From Adineta vaga (lineage: Eukaryota; Rotifera), in the NCBI GenBank assembly GCA_021613535.1, contig CP075496.1, forward strand, positions 4,960,001 through 5,024,000: 64,000 bases of DNA, given 5' to 3'. Below the pieces are notes generated by a model that was not told the origin of the DNA, did not search any database, and saw only the letters and a program-made list of their open reading frames with translations. Shown here piece by piece: positions 22,804 to 34,768 of this stretch (positions within the stretch are counted from its first letter, which is position 1; every line of letters begins with the position of its first letter). Made by a program: the position numbers and the translations under genes.

Positions 22804-23811
22804 ATGGTTCGATTACTCGGTCGATGTCTGCCGATAATATGTATGTCCAGAAAAAAACGACAATTTCTACCTATCGGTGAGCAGCATAACGCCGGAACGA
22901 AACATCATCAAGAAGAAATTAATAAACTATTTGCAAGACGTGTAGAAAGTATCCGAGTTACACAACAAGGAGCAATATGTAAACGTTTACCATGTCAAAC
23001 ATTAGTTGAACGTCCTCAAAAACAGAAAAAAACGTATATAATCTTCTTTTGTTTTTTAGTTTGTTGTTAATTCTTCTTTTGTATTTTATTTAGGAAAATC
23101 AAAGAAGGTATTCAACATCATGAAAAAATTATTAAACCTGATGATACTGAATTTGATTGTGAAACACATATCTCCGATAGACGATCAACACTAAAAACAC
23201 GAGTTAAATCAAAGAAAAAATCTATAACATCGAAAAAAGAAAAAGAAAAGAATAATAGTTCATCACATCCAGGTACACCAGTAGAAAAACCACTTTCAAA
23301 AGCGAAAAAAACGAAATCACCATCCCCTACACCATCCAGTATCGTTGATATACCTGAAGAAGATGATCTTGATGCAACAGATAGTAGTATATCTTCGTCA
23401 TCTTCATCATTATCATCTGAATGGTCAACAACAACTTATCCTGATTCACAAAGTAGTGAACAAAGTGAAGATTTAATTGTCAATCCAATTCAACGTCGTC
23501 AATCGATGCCATTAGCAAATTTACCTGATCGAAATGATGATATAAAACATCGGTCATGTGTGGAAAGTTTTTATTTAGGTAGAGAACATGTCCGAGCATC
23601 ATCATCACCATCACAAACAAAAACATCCTTATCAAAAATCAAGGACGAACAAAAAAAATTGAAAAGTTCACAAACAAATAAACGAAATGAAGTTAAACCA
23701 ACGGGAAAAAGTAAACAAGTTTTACAAAATGTTCGTAAAATGATGAAAGATCAAAGTATACAAGAACAACATTTTAATGATACACGACAACGCGAATCCG
23801 TTCGATTATAG
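22804..23811 (+). CDS. unknown basic, Ser/Lys-rich protein
   Basis: Two exons, 22804-23033 and 23094-23811, giving 315 aa. No family was recognised. The N-terminal 80 residues are the most ordered part (FLPIGEQHNAGTKHHQEEIN, VTQQGAICKRLPCQ). The rest is low-complexity: Lys-rich runs, SPTPSSIVDIPEEDDLD, a Ser-rich block and a basic C-terminus with a short helical stretch (KQVLQNVRKMMKDQS). It looks intrinsically disordered; nuclear or cytoskeletal location is only a guess. Start support: the ATG follows a CTAG acceptor by 2 nt, the pattern seen before other starts here. The gene is convergent with the GTPase gene. Confidence 0.65.
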
Positions 23812-24206
23812 AAATCAATTGCGGAACATTATTAAAAAGAACTTTTGTTTTTGTTTTTATCGAAATTTTTTTCTCTGTCATTGAAGAATTTCATCATATA
23901 ACAAATACGTAGTTGAACAAGATGTTAATTAAACCAAAAAAAAACATAGTTAGTCAATGATGATATTTGTATATACTTATGAAAGAAAAGAAAATTAAGG
24001 ATTAAATGAACGTGTTACAATGATTACTTGTTAATCTTATTAGATTCAGTAAAGAAAAATAAGTAAAAGTTCAGAATGAAGATCAATAAATAGACGTGAT
24101 TTTGATTTGAACATGTATGTATTAAAATATGACATTTTTTTTATGATCGAAATGTTCTCTCTTATCGACATTTATTCTATGAAATAAGATACACTCTCGA
24201 GATTTG
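23812..24206. other. convergent intergenic region
   Basis: About 400 nt of AT-rich sequence holding the 3' ends of the two convergent genes. Nothing else was recognised. Confidence 0.5.
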
Positions 24207-26924
24207 TTAGTGACGTTTCGATGATATTAATTGATTTAATACATTTGCTTCGACAATTAATTCCGACGGTATATTATTAATCAATTTTGCATCATCATCT
24301 TTTAAATGTTCACGAATTTTTTTTTGAATTGTCGATTGTGCTCGAACTAATTCATCATCGGTTTTTGTTTCATAAGCTCGACATGTTTCTTCAAATAAAC
24401 TCTTATTTTCCATAATTAACATGGGATGATCACCGTAACATCGTTGTTGTAATTCGTGATAAATCGCATCCTGCCGTGATTTGTTTCCTTCAATAGTTGC
24501 ATTACCATACATAGATAATAATTTTGAATTATCAAGCAATTGAAGATCTTCCGTATCAAAACTACTATATGTTTTATTCGATAGATATGCTGATAAAGGT
24601 TTATATGGATCATATGAATTACCATGGCATGGTATTACATCAGGTCTTGATGTACGATCGGGAGCATAGTATGGTGCAAATTGAAAACCATGATTTTGTA
24701 ACTGAATTGTTTCTCGTGGATTACTGGATGGCATTTGTGTTGGTACAGATCTATGTTCTTGGCGATCGGTGAATGTTGATTGTCTCTTATGTGGAAATGA
24801 TGAATTTTGAAGCATTGGAGAATAATAGTCTGATGAAGCTGGCATAGGTGATGAATGATTTTCCAATGGATAAGGAATACTAGTTAAATGAGAAAAACCA
24901 ATAGGTTTTTCTGAAATACTAAATAATTCTTCGTCTAAAGATGTCAATAGAGTATTTGGATAAGGAAGTGGACCAGTTGGTTGTAATGGTTTAGGTACGG
25001 GATTTGGACGATGAGAAGGTGGTAGTGATGGAATGCTAGAAAATGTTTCTTGAGGATTGGTTTCGATGCTTTCTTTCTTATCTAATAATATTTGAACAAT
25101 GAAGTTTTCGATTAAAAGTTCAGTATCAATATGAATAATTTTCAAAACATCTGTATTAATTATTTTATGAATTTGTTTTTGTAATTGTCGATATAAACAA
25201 CTTAATTCTTGTACATTTTTTTGATTATATTTTTCTAAATATTTATTAATTGAAAGAATTTCATCCGATGTTAATAATGGACCAATTGATTTGCCTTGTG
25301 TACGTTGATGAAGTTCGTTTAAAATCAATGTTATCAAATTATGATCTATTGTATTATGATATAATTTAATTAAATCAATTGTTTTTTGAGATTTAATATC
25401 AATTGATTTTTCTTGTATTGGTTGTTCTCGATTAATAACTTGCATCGAAGGACGTTGATGTCGATGTTTGTCTTGATTTTTTTCAACTGAATTTGTAAAT
25501 TCCATTAGACTTCGAATAATAGTATCTGTTTGTTTTTGAATTTCTCGATTTTTCAATAGATTCAAATCGGATTTTAATCGTTTAATTAAATATTTAAATT
25601 CTCTGGTTAAATTAATCGATGAACATATTTGACATAATTTTACTGATTGTCTTTTGATTTCTCGAACTTCTTCTGTTAATGCTTTTTCTAACAACTGTTT
25701 TGTTTCGGAAATGGTCAATATTCTTTCTTGATAATTAGTTCGATTCACTTCTCCTTGATCATATTTCTTTGTATATTCAGTTAAAACATCATTTAAACTT
25801 TCTCGACCGATACGAATGGCTTTCTTAGCATGATAATGATTAATATAAGGACAATGATTTGGACATTGCTGACATTTACCATTAAGCATGACTAAACATT
25901 GAGTAAAGATATGTGCACCAATGCCTGTTGTTTCATTTAAATGACAATTATTATGACAAACATAATTACAATTGGCACATAAAGTACTATGATAATCAGC
26001 ATCGATAATTTCGGTTTTTTCAATGGTTTGATTAGTTAAACGAAATTCTTGATCTAATTGAAATATTTCATCATGAATTTTTTGTATTTGAATCAGTTCC
26101 AAATGTGCTTGATGCAAAATAGATCTGATTTCATTTCGTGTTTGTTTTAATTGAAGAAAAGAATCAATGGATATTTGTTTAAATGAATCAACTATTTGAA
26201 GTATACATTTGATTTGATTCATTGAATATTCCCAATCATACTGTAATTCATCGCGAATTGCTGCTCGCCATATACGAGGATCCGATGCAAATGCATCATT
26301 TTGCATATGAAATGGATAGACTTTTCCATGTAAATTTAAAACATTTAAATCAAATAATGATTCATGTTTTTTAACATTTGTTAATATAACGATAACATTT
26401 TCTAAGATAATGTCTGGAATGTTTCCATGTAATAGATCAATTATTCGACGAAAATGACCTGTTAATCGACAATTTGAACCATTAACAACAATAATAATCG
26501 ATGTTAAATCACCAAGTTCAGTTATTGCATCGATTATTTTAGTTATATTCGCATCATTTTGTTCATTACCACGAGTATCTGCAAGACCTGGTGTATCAAG
26601 AAATAGATATTGTTTACTCGTATTTGAATCAGTAAATATGTATTGAGTACATGTATTCGTTTTCGATCGCGTATTATCATTGATATTGGATTCATCATGA
26701 GAGAAGTTTTCAGTTGAAAATTGATGATATTTCGATGGAATAGCTACTTTAAGATTATTTAGAGATCCATGTAGAAAATAGTTAGTAAAATAGTTAATTA
26801 ATGTGGATTTCCCAGCTCCACTTTCACCAATCAACAGAATTTTTGATAGATTTCCCAGATTTGTACGTTGGTCAGTAGAGGGTATCGATGGATGAATTGA
26901 ATACGAGTGTGACATTAGTTTCAA
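24207..26924 (-). CDS. intronless large P-loop GTPase with Cys-rich cluster
   Basis: A single 905-codon open frame without introns, in a region where other genes average an intron every 150-200 nt. The G domain resembles AIG1/septin-like TRAFAC GTPases: Walker A GESGAGKST at residues 33-41, switch II DTPGLAD at 110-116, and a G4-like TNVK at 182-185. A long coiled coil (about 235-305) follows. A Cys/His cluster then has the pattern CxxCxxxCHxxCH at 316-328, C343, and CxxCxxxC at 351-358, probably binding zinc. Further coiled coil, a Pro-rich linker (about 635-680) and a helical C-terminus complete it. GTPases of this form are common in bdelloids and scattered in other eukaryotes. Function is unknown. 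Lack of introns suggests retrocopying or horizontal acquisition. Confidence 0.88.
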   Translation of the reverse strand: MKLMSHSYSIHPSIPSTDQRTNLGNLSKILLIGESGAGKSTLINYFTNYFLHGSLNNLKVAIPSKYHQFSTENFSHDESNINDNTRSKTNTCTQYIFTDSNTSKQYLFLDTPGLADTRGNEQNDANITKIIDAITELGDLTSIIIVVNGSNCRLTGHFRRIIDLLHGNIPDIILENVIVILTNVKKHESLFDLNVLNLHGKVYPFHMQNDAFASDPRIWRAAIRDELQYDWEYSMNQIKCILQIVDSFKQISIDSFLQLKQTRNEIRSILHQAHLELIQIQKIHDEIFQLDQEFRLTNQTIEKTEIIDADYHSTLCANCNYVCHNNCHLNETTGIGAHIFTQCLVMLNGKCQQCPNHCPYINHYHAKKAIRIGRESLNDVLTEYTKKYDQGEVNRTNYQERILTISETKQLLEKALTEEVREIKRQSVKLCQICSSINLTREFKYLIKRLKSDLNLLKNREIQKQTDTIIRSLMEFTNSVEKNQDKHRHQRPSMQVINREQPIQEKSIDIKSQKTIDLIKLYHNTIDHNLITLILNELHQRTQGKSIGPLLTSDEILSINKYLEKYNQKNVQELSCLYRQLQKQIHKIINTDVLKIIHIDTELLIENFIVQILLDKKESIETNPQETFSSIPSLPPSHRPNPVPKPLQPTGPLPYPNTLLTSLDEELFSISEKPIGFSHLTSIPYPLENHSSPMPASSDYYSPMLQNSSFPHKRQSTFTDRQEHRSVPTQMPSSNPRETIQLQNHGFQFAPYYAPDRTSRPDVIPCHGNSYDPYKPLSAYLSNKTYSSFDTEDLQLLDNSKLLSMYGNATIEGNKSRQDAIYHELQQRCYGDHPMLIMENKSLFEETCRAYETKTDDELVRAQSTIQKKIREHLKDDDAKLINNIPSELIVEANVLNQLISSKRH

Positions 26925-27340
26925 TTAATGAAAAAAAGAAAAAATCTAAAATATTGAACAAAATCGTTTTAAACAAAACATCAATGAATATTTCGTCATT
27001 AACAGTGACATTATCAATAATTAATATTCAATCATTAAACTTTCTCAGTTGAAGTGTAGTTGAATATGAACTAAATCGATATCGGATCATCAGAATATAT
27101 TACTTATTTAACATTTTTTTCTTTAAAATAATGCTTACTTCCCTTTTTTGTTTCTCTCGCAATGTTTTGTAATACTCCAAACTGATGTACACATTGTAAA
27201 ATGCATGATTTTTTGCATGAAAAGGTAAATTTATAGTCTCATTAGACAGGCTCGAAGAAAGTAAATAAACAAACAAGACACGTTATTGATGAGGTATTGC
27301 TTTCTATCTTTTGCAATCGCAAACCTTTAGTTTACATAAA

Positions 27341-27360
27341 GAGAGAGAGAGAGAGAGAGA
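27341..27360. repeat. (GA)10 microsatellite
   Basis: Ten uninterrupted GA units. Confidence 0.95.
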
Positions 27361-27544
27361 TAAAAACGGAATTTTCCAACCGATGTCATGCCTCTGCTCG
27401 AAAAACATAAGTGAATTTATTGTCAAGATTTTGAAAGAATTTTGTGAATTTGGATAGGTGAATTCATTCAGTGTTTGTGATTTTCATAATACAACACACT
27501 CTTATTGGAAAGTCACGTTTTTCTTCCTAGACTTTGTTTCAGGC

Positions 27545-27690
27545 ATGCAACCAGAAATTTTTTTGGGGGAGGACCGTCATGGAGAAAACGAGATATTTTT
27601 CCGCTCGAAAAAAATAACCTGTTTCCCCCTCCAGGTAATTTAATCTTGAAGGGGGGATCGATTCCCATAATCCCCCCTTTCGGTTCGTCA
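27545..27690. mobile_element. GC-run inverted-repeat island, possible MITE/SINE remnant
   Basis: This stretch has G and C runs unlike anything else in the AT-rich window: GGGGGAGG at 27565-27572, CCCCCTCC at 27625-27632, and a perfect 10-bp inverted repeat, AAGGGGGGAT (27649-27658) with ATCCCCCCTT (27670-27679), around an 11-nt loop. The left edge reads GCATGCAACCAGAAATTTTT, a form I associate with dispersed non-autonomous elements in animal genomes. Open frames across it are artefacts. The element type and exact ends cannot be fixed from one copy. Confidence 0.5.
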
Positions 27691-28560
27691 CTGCTTTGTT
27701 TCATCGAATAAATTTGACTACAATACATCTGATGTGTTCCTCTTCTGAACACTTTACTATACAGATTCTTGTAAAGCTTCATTAGCAACTTGAAACAAGT
27801 TCAATTTTTTTGTGATAAACAAAAAAACATTGCATGTAGAATTTGATGATAGGAAATACAATAAAAATCAATAGAAATTACGAAAATTATATATCTGTAG
27901 TGAAACTGAACAGTGCTCAATCAAAGACAGACAAACTCTCAAACATCGTATTCGGAAAAAAAGTGAATCGGATAGATGTCACTTTAAACAACAAATTACT
28001 TATCTAATTAAAAAAGATTAGAATGAAATTTTTATTTCTAATGAAAAAACTTTATTAATTAATATTCTTTGAATTAAATAAATAGATCAATTTCATAATG
28101 AACTGTTTCGAGGTCGTTACCTTGAAAACGTTCTTTTCAAAATATTGACCGATGGAAGCAAGAGAAAAATTCATCGCACATTTTTTCTCTTCACATAAAC
28201 GCTATTCAGTACGAAAATTGCAGTGAAACAAAAACAAGAAATTATTTACTCCCACTTCGATCACAAGACATATCCTTCATATTTTTTTCTACCTATTTTC
28301 TTTCCATAATCAAACATCATTCAACAAAGGTATGAATAAAGACTAAATGTTCTTTTGATTTATACGCATGTACATTGAAAGGAAACTTTGGATTGTAAAT
28401 CATCGATTATGACGAGAATATTCGCAGTTTCTTGTTCAATCTAATAAAAACTAACACTTCCATTGCGCATAAATAAACATTATTCTACAAGAAAACCTTA
28501 TAAGCATCAATTGATAGGATTCTTTATAGTAATTTGAATACATTTCTAGATAAGAATCAA

Positions 28561-31500
28561 ATGGCTCTTAAACGTAAAACACGTAATTTACCTAATCTAA
28601 ATGATGCTGATAAACGTAATCAAGTAAATTAATTTCTTTTAGTTTCTTTTTTCTTAATTTACTTGTTCCTTGTTTCCTAGATGTCCTTTTTTGATCCGGT
28701 TTATCAAAATGATGATGAAAGTGATGGTGAATTATCAATGAATAGTTCATCTCGTCAAACATTTCAAGATGAATCGAATGAAACATTGAATGCTAATCCA
28801 ACAACACAAACTGAAAATGATGAAACATTAGATGATGACTCATTAGAAGTATTGGACAACAATAAAGATGAAAATAGTTTATCATAATGATTTTATATTT
28901 AGATTTCGGCAACAAGAATTTTTGCTCGAATAAAACAAATTCAAAGTTCTATTCAACAAGCACAGACTATGTTAGATTCCATGGAAAGATTTAAGCATTT
29001 AGTTGTAAGTGGATTAAATCTATTTAAATATTGTGAATATAATATTTTCTTTTTTTTTCTATTCATAGCCGGGAAGTGATGATCAATGTGAAAAACTTCG
29101 TGTGATCATTTCGAATCTTGAAGAACAGCAAGCTGGTTATATGAATTTATTTAATTTGATTACAGTAAATTTCAAATTAGTCTGATAGTCTTAAGTTTAG
29201 TCTAAGTTCTTTATTGAATTCATTAGAATAATATTTTTTATCAATAGTCAATCAATTGTTAAGTATTGTTCAAAACGAGAGAACAATGAACCTAGTTCAC
29301 TGTACAATCAATTGTAAATTTTGTATTTGCTTGAAAAAGATATTCTAAAATTGATCTTCAAAGCGAGTCTTTTCATCTCTTTCTCAACTATTCCTGCAGG
29401 ATAGTAAATGTTAATTCTCTTTTTTTAATTCAATGATAGATGCGTATCAAATATCGTATAATATTTCTATTTAGTTAACAAATGAAGAAAGATCCGAATT
29501 GATGAATAAAATGTCTTCAACTGATGGTCTAGCACCTGCATATAACAATGAACAATTGAATGACGACGACGACAACGACGATGATGATGAAGAGGAAGAA
29601 GAAAAGAATGCGAATAAACCACCAACTCAACGAAAAGTTCAATTTCCAACTTGTCCACGTGTTGAAAGTAAAACTGGTTTAAAACCATCTACATCATTGA
29701 ACCAACCACAAATGAATAGTTCGGATAATGAACAAAATACTCGTAATGATAATTCAAATTATGATTCACTTGTTGGTAGTCTTAAAAGTGACACACTCAA
29801 TTGGAAAGATCAACAATCAACAGTAATACTTCTGAAAAAAAAAGATATTTTTATCGTTTGTATGTGTTTAATATTGAACTTTTTTTTAGTCTGGTGATGA
29901 AGGAAGTGATGTTGAAAATGATAAAGAACTCGAAAGAAATTTAATGCTTCAAAAAGAACAAGTAAGAGCGAAAGAAATACTTTTGTTTGATATAGACTTA
30001 AATCATTTTTTCATTTTTATCTTAAGCTTCGAGCATTGCAAGGTCAAAAACGAGCTTTATTAGCATTAAAAAAACGTTCAGAAAAACGTTTATTCGAACA
30101 ACAAGAACAATTGCTAAATCAAAAGTCTAATAATAAAAAAGAAGAACCAAAAGACGATAATCTTCTATCAGATATAAATCATCTTCGAGATCGGTAGAGA
30201 TTCATTGAATTCTATACCATTCTTTAATGCCTTTTTTATTTTATTTAGATTACAATTACTTCGAAATTTATATGAACAAAAACATGACGTTGAAGTTCAA
30301 CAAATAAAGAAGTAAATTTATTTTGTCATGAATCTAAATATTACTCTTTAATTTTAGTTCAACGAAAGTACAAACAAAACCAGCTGAAAATCGTGCACAA
30401 AATCTAGAACATGTTCGTCAACAATTAAATGAATTGGAAGAAATTGTGAATTATTATCAATTGGATTTAATGGATCAACCTGAAGAAGAAACAACAGTTT
30501 ATGAAGAAGATCAAATTCAACCGGATGATGTTCAACGTTTAAAATCACTTATTATTCAACAAAAACAACAAACATCATCGTCTCAAACAAATCACAATGA
30601 GAATACAGCTAAACCATTGAATAAATTATCGGATGAATTAGCCACAAAACGATTGTAAGTGATGTTTTTAGGATAAAAATACATAGGAGATATTCTGAAA
30701 TCAAAAAATTGAATAATAATTCAGTTCTCTTTAGAAAAAAACAATGATTTGATTCGAATTTCTTTTCTCTAGAGAGCTCGAACAGGCCAAATTCGCTCTG
30801 AATCGTCTTCAACAAATGGTCAAAACAATCGAACCTGATCAACCTTCATCATCAGTTCGTTCCACACCAGTTCCATCATCTTCCAACAAACAAACGAAAA
30901 CAAACGAACAAAATCTTTCATCTATTTCAACGACAAAAATATCTCCAAAATCAAACGAAAAAACGAATTCGATTTTAACGACAAACACATATGCTGATGC
31001 AAAAATGGCAGCACAACATCGAGAAATCGAACGACTAGTCGAATCTCGTCAACGTTTACAATCGCTAAAAGATCAAATTGCATCATTACATCAAAGTATG
31101 ACAACGCCACCGATTCCATTAAAAACAGGTTTGAAAAATAAAATAGAAAACAAAATTGTTCATTGTACAAATAGATTTAGTAGATACGACAGAAGTCGAA
31201 AACCAACGTCCAAAATCATCGTATAAAAATCAAGCGAACACATCAGAACGTCGAAATACTGATGATAATAATTTGCAATTGTATCGTTTTGAATGTGAAT
31301 CAGGCGATGGAGAAGAAACAGATGAAGATTCTGGTAGTTTCCTCCTATTTGAAAATAAGATAATATACATCATCTTTCTATTACTTTTTTTCTAGATGAA
31401 GAAATTCAACCTCGAATTAAACAAGGAGTAGGTTTTATATTTTCAATTTGTTCATTGAAATCTATTGCAATTATTCTCTTTAGAATTTTCATGCAGCTGA

Positions 31501-33648
31501 AGATATCGTTGCTGAACATGAACAACGTTTATTATCCAATAAAAAATCTGATCAAAATGATGATTTAAGTGCGCAAATGCGTGAAATTTGTCGTTGTTTA
31601 TCAACATTTATTCAAGAACAAAAATCGTTCAATCGTCATATTGAAGAACATTTAACTGCTGCAACGAATAATTCTTCACGAGCATCTGTACCTTCGGTAT
31701 CCAATGTTGGTGGTAGTAGTGGTGATGCTCTATTCAATCAACTTCAACAACAAGTTCTTACACAAGGATTAATTGTTAATTTAAATACAGCTTATCGTGA
31801 AATCGCTGTTTTACAATCAGAAATAAATGCATTACAATCCGAAAATAATCGTTTAACATCATCATTATCATCGTATGATAGTCAATATCAACATAAAGCA
31901 CGATTGAATTCACGAGATAATTCAAAAGAATCACTTTATAGTACCGAACGAACCAGAACAGTTCGTCCACAAGTACGACCGAAATTAAATGAATATGTTC
32001 AACCTTTCGATGCAAATTTATTAACAAAGTACAATCAATTTGAAAATTCGAGTAAAACATCATTCAACAGTCAAAGTACAGGAAAACGAACGGCGATTAA
32101 TTTCGACAAAAATCAAATGGAAATAACGCCAACTAAACATGAAAGAAATGGTAATGAAAACTACGAATACTTATAAAACTTGAACTGAATATCTGTTTGT
32201 TTTAGGAACATTTATTGCTGATCGTTTAGCATCACCAAAACCTACTTACTCAAATACGAAACAAATATCTGATGAATATGAAATAACTTCTAATCAATAT
32301 CGTCATTCTTCCAAAAGTGTACCCTCGAAATCTTTCATTATTCGTCGTCGATTCATCACAAATGACAATGAAGATAGTCTTATTCAATCTTCGTCGTCTA
32401 ATTATGATCAACGATTACAACAGAATACATTTGATGACGACGACGAAGACGACGATGATGATGATGATGATGAAATGATGATGATAATGAAAGTGATGAT
32501 GAAAAACAAAAAGATAATCTTTCACGAACTATTTTCAATACACAACTTACAGGTTATCTTTCCTCATCAGCTCAAGTAAGCAATTTTATTTCCAGAGTAA
32601 ATCGTACGAAAAGAAAAAAACTCTTCGTCTTTTCGTTTAGGAATATGATAATGTTGACATTCAAACGCTCAATTTACAAGTGAAAGCAATTATGGTTCAA
32701 TTGATTCCGTATGTACATAATCGAAGGAAAAATTAGTTCGATCGATTTTCTTCTTGTTTAAGATTTATGCGTTTACAAATCAATGAAACATTCAACCATA
32801 CACTTCTCAATAATATTCGTGATCGTCTGATATTTTTATTCAGACGACAACCAGATACAGCTGATTTAGTTTCTCAATTTCAAGATCAATTTTCTGAATC
32901 ACTCGAAAAAATTATCGATAAATATTGTGGAATAACGTAAATAGAATATTTCATTATTAATTAGATCTATATTTTTTCTTCTATCTTATTAAAGCATTCG
33001 AGATTGTGCCGCTAATCTAATTCGTGATATAGCTGATGTTGTATTCGATGAATTAGTAAAATATAAAGTAATTAAAGATACAACTGATAATAATCAAACA
33101 ACGAATAATGGTAATGAACAAATGATTCAATCATTAACTAAACAACAAGATGAATATTCAAATTTAGTATGTGCTATTGAAATCAATAAATATCGTGTTT
33201 TTCCTTAAAAAAGAGATTGTTTTAGTATACGTTATCGAGTTTGGAATCTACACAAGAAACATCATTAAATGACGATGGCGAAAATGAAAATAAATATCAA
33301 ATTGAATTAGCTGAATCGGAAAGTCGACCATTAACATTGTATGTGAACACAAAAAGAAAGCAGAATTTTATAGAAATTTGTTGTCTTTTTTTCTTTGATA
33401 GAGTTGGTAGTGATGAAGAAGATAATGATTCTGATCAAGAAGAAAGTCAAGATAGTGAATTGGAAACGGCTGTTTCACGTCAAGAAATTAATCTCAATCA
33501 AAATGAGATAACATCATCCAGTGAATCGAATTCAAATGGACTTGGATATGTTATGGTCAATTGTTCAACAAGTAACGATACTGTTAATGAAAGTGTACCG
33601 GAGGATGATGACAAAAAGACAAAAACTGATAATGTCCTCGATTCATAA
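28561..33648 (+). CDS. PCM1: PCM1-like pericentriolar material protein (1-nt frameshift in exon 14)
   Basis: Nineteen exons: 28561-28623, 28681-28848, 28903-29004, 29069-29164, 29475-29822, 29890-29961, 30027-30193, 30249-30311, 30358-30654, 30773-31128, 31175-31333, 31396-31427, 31484-32150, 32206-32575, 32641-32708, 32763-32936, 32995-33166, 33226-33338 and 33402-33648; about 1244 aa if intact. PCM1 scaffolds centriolar satellites through coiled coils. Family landmarks are ALQGQKRALLALKKRSEKRL, LEHVRQQLNELEEIVNYYQL, REIERLVESRQRLQSLKDQI and LQVKAIMVQLIPFMRLQI, separated by acidic and Ser-rich linkers. All exon phases fit except exon 14. There, after the Asp-rich tract, the coding frame must shift by one nucleotide at the AAA of 32473-32475. 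This is a real lesion or a homopolymer error. Confidence 0.88.
32430..32505 (+). repeat. GAC/GAT repeat coding an acidic tract, with frameshift
   Basis: A run of GAC, GAA and GAT codons inside PCM1 exon 14. The frame is Asp-rich before 32472, and protein-like text (DDNESDDEKQKDNLSRTIF) continues only in the next frame after it. One extra A at 32473-32475 would restore the reading. Confidence 0.75.
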
Positions 33649-34620
33649 AATGATGCATGCTTTTCTTTTCTTTTCTTTTGTATAGAATACATGATCATTT
33701 GTATATGCGAGTGGTTTTCTTCTCTTTTTGCACTTGAATTTTCGTCGATTTTTGTTTTGTTTGTGTCCCTGTGAATATCTTGAAAATCTAGCATTCCATT
33801 GAAATGATCACCTCTTTGATACTAAAAATTTTTTGTTTTGCTTATGAATTACTAATCACTTTTTCTTATATCATTGTAAACGCGAATGATACTTTTACTT
33901 GCACTTTTGGTTTCACAATAAATAAATAAAAAACAAGGTAATGAAAAAGATCAATCTTCTCATTTCTTTTCTCATCACAACAATATGAAGACAAGGGAAT
34001 ACGTCCGTAGACTTGTTCATATTGATAATAGTATATAGCTGTCGTAAAATGGATTGATGTCGAATATGTCTGCTGTCCGCTCTCAGCCAACACTCAAGAT
34101 ATCACAAAAAAACAGATGTATGTAGATTGAACAGTTAACTTCGATGAAGTAGTTCAAGTAGTTCATTTTCTTGATAAATTGATATCTATATGATGTCTCT
34201 TGTTCTCTATCATACGACATGAACTTTAACTTTGTCTAACTTATCATTGATTACATATTCAATCAATGTTTGAACTATTCATTGAAGATTAAAGTACATT
34301 GCTATGTTCATATCATTAACTATACTAACTTTATAAAATATCGTCTGATACACTAGGTAAGTCTATCGTCTGATACACTAGATAAGTCTATCGCGAAAAC
34401 AACCATTTCGATTCATGATTTATATACGAACAGTAGATAACATGTAGCTGTCCGATGTATATCAAGAGAATGATAATGGAACACTTCACATTTACACTAT
34501 TCAATTCTTTGCTCTTTCTATCTCTCTCTCTTCTGCTCTTATTACTTGATTCTCGTTAGTACACAACTGCTGTAGATCTTATCAGTTACTATAGATTGAA
34601 TCAGAAGAAGAGAAATGATC
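33649..34620. other. intergenic PCM1 - lipid carrier
   Basis: About 1 kb of AT-rich DNA holding one short tandem repeat. No coding sequence was recognised. Confidence 0.5.
34339..34388. repeat. 25-nt tandem duplication
   Basis: Two adjacent 25-nt copies beginning TATCGTCTGATACACTAG, differing at one base (G/A), with the first bases of a third copy (TATCG) following. It lies about 300 nt upstream of the lipid-carrier promoter. Confidence 0.9.
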
Positions 34621-34621
34621 A

Positions 34622-34658
34622 TATATATAGAGAAGGAACAAGTTGAATTTTAATCAGT
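34622..34658 (+). promoter_or_regulatory. core promoter of the lipid-carrier gene (TATA + initiator)
   Basis: TATATATAG from 34622 is followed by initiator-like TCAGT at 34654-34658, putting a start-site A at 34656, 34 nt downstream. This gives a 113-nt leader before the ATG at 34769 and matches the ferritin promoter layout. Confidence 0.45.
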
Positions 34659-34768
34659 AACTGTCTTATTTTATACACTCTAGAACAAAATACCAGACAA
34701 CATATCGTTATCTATTTGATCACAACGAAGAAGAGTAAAAATATTGATAGGAAAGACGCAGATTCGTA

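Larger units (their letters stand above)
26925..28560. other. divergent intergenic region (GTPase / PCM1) with repeats
   Basis: 1.6 kb of AT-rich DNA containing a (GA)10 microsatellite (27341-27360) and a G/C-run island (27545-27690). No gene was found. An acceptor-like TTTCTAG at 28543-28549 precedes the PCM1 ATG. Confidence 0.5.

Noticed and set aside
27458-27788. Short open frames across the GC-run island
   Set aside because: Composition follows the G/C runs and they overlap on both strands. Explained by the repeat.
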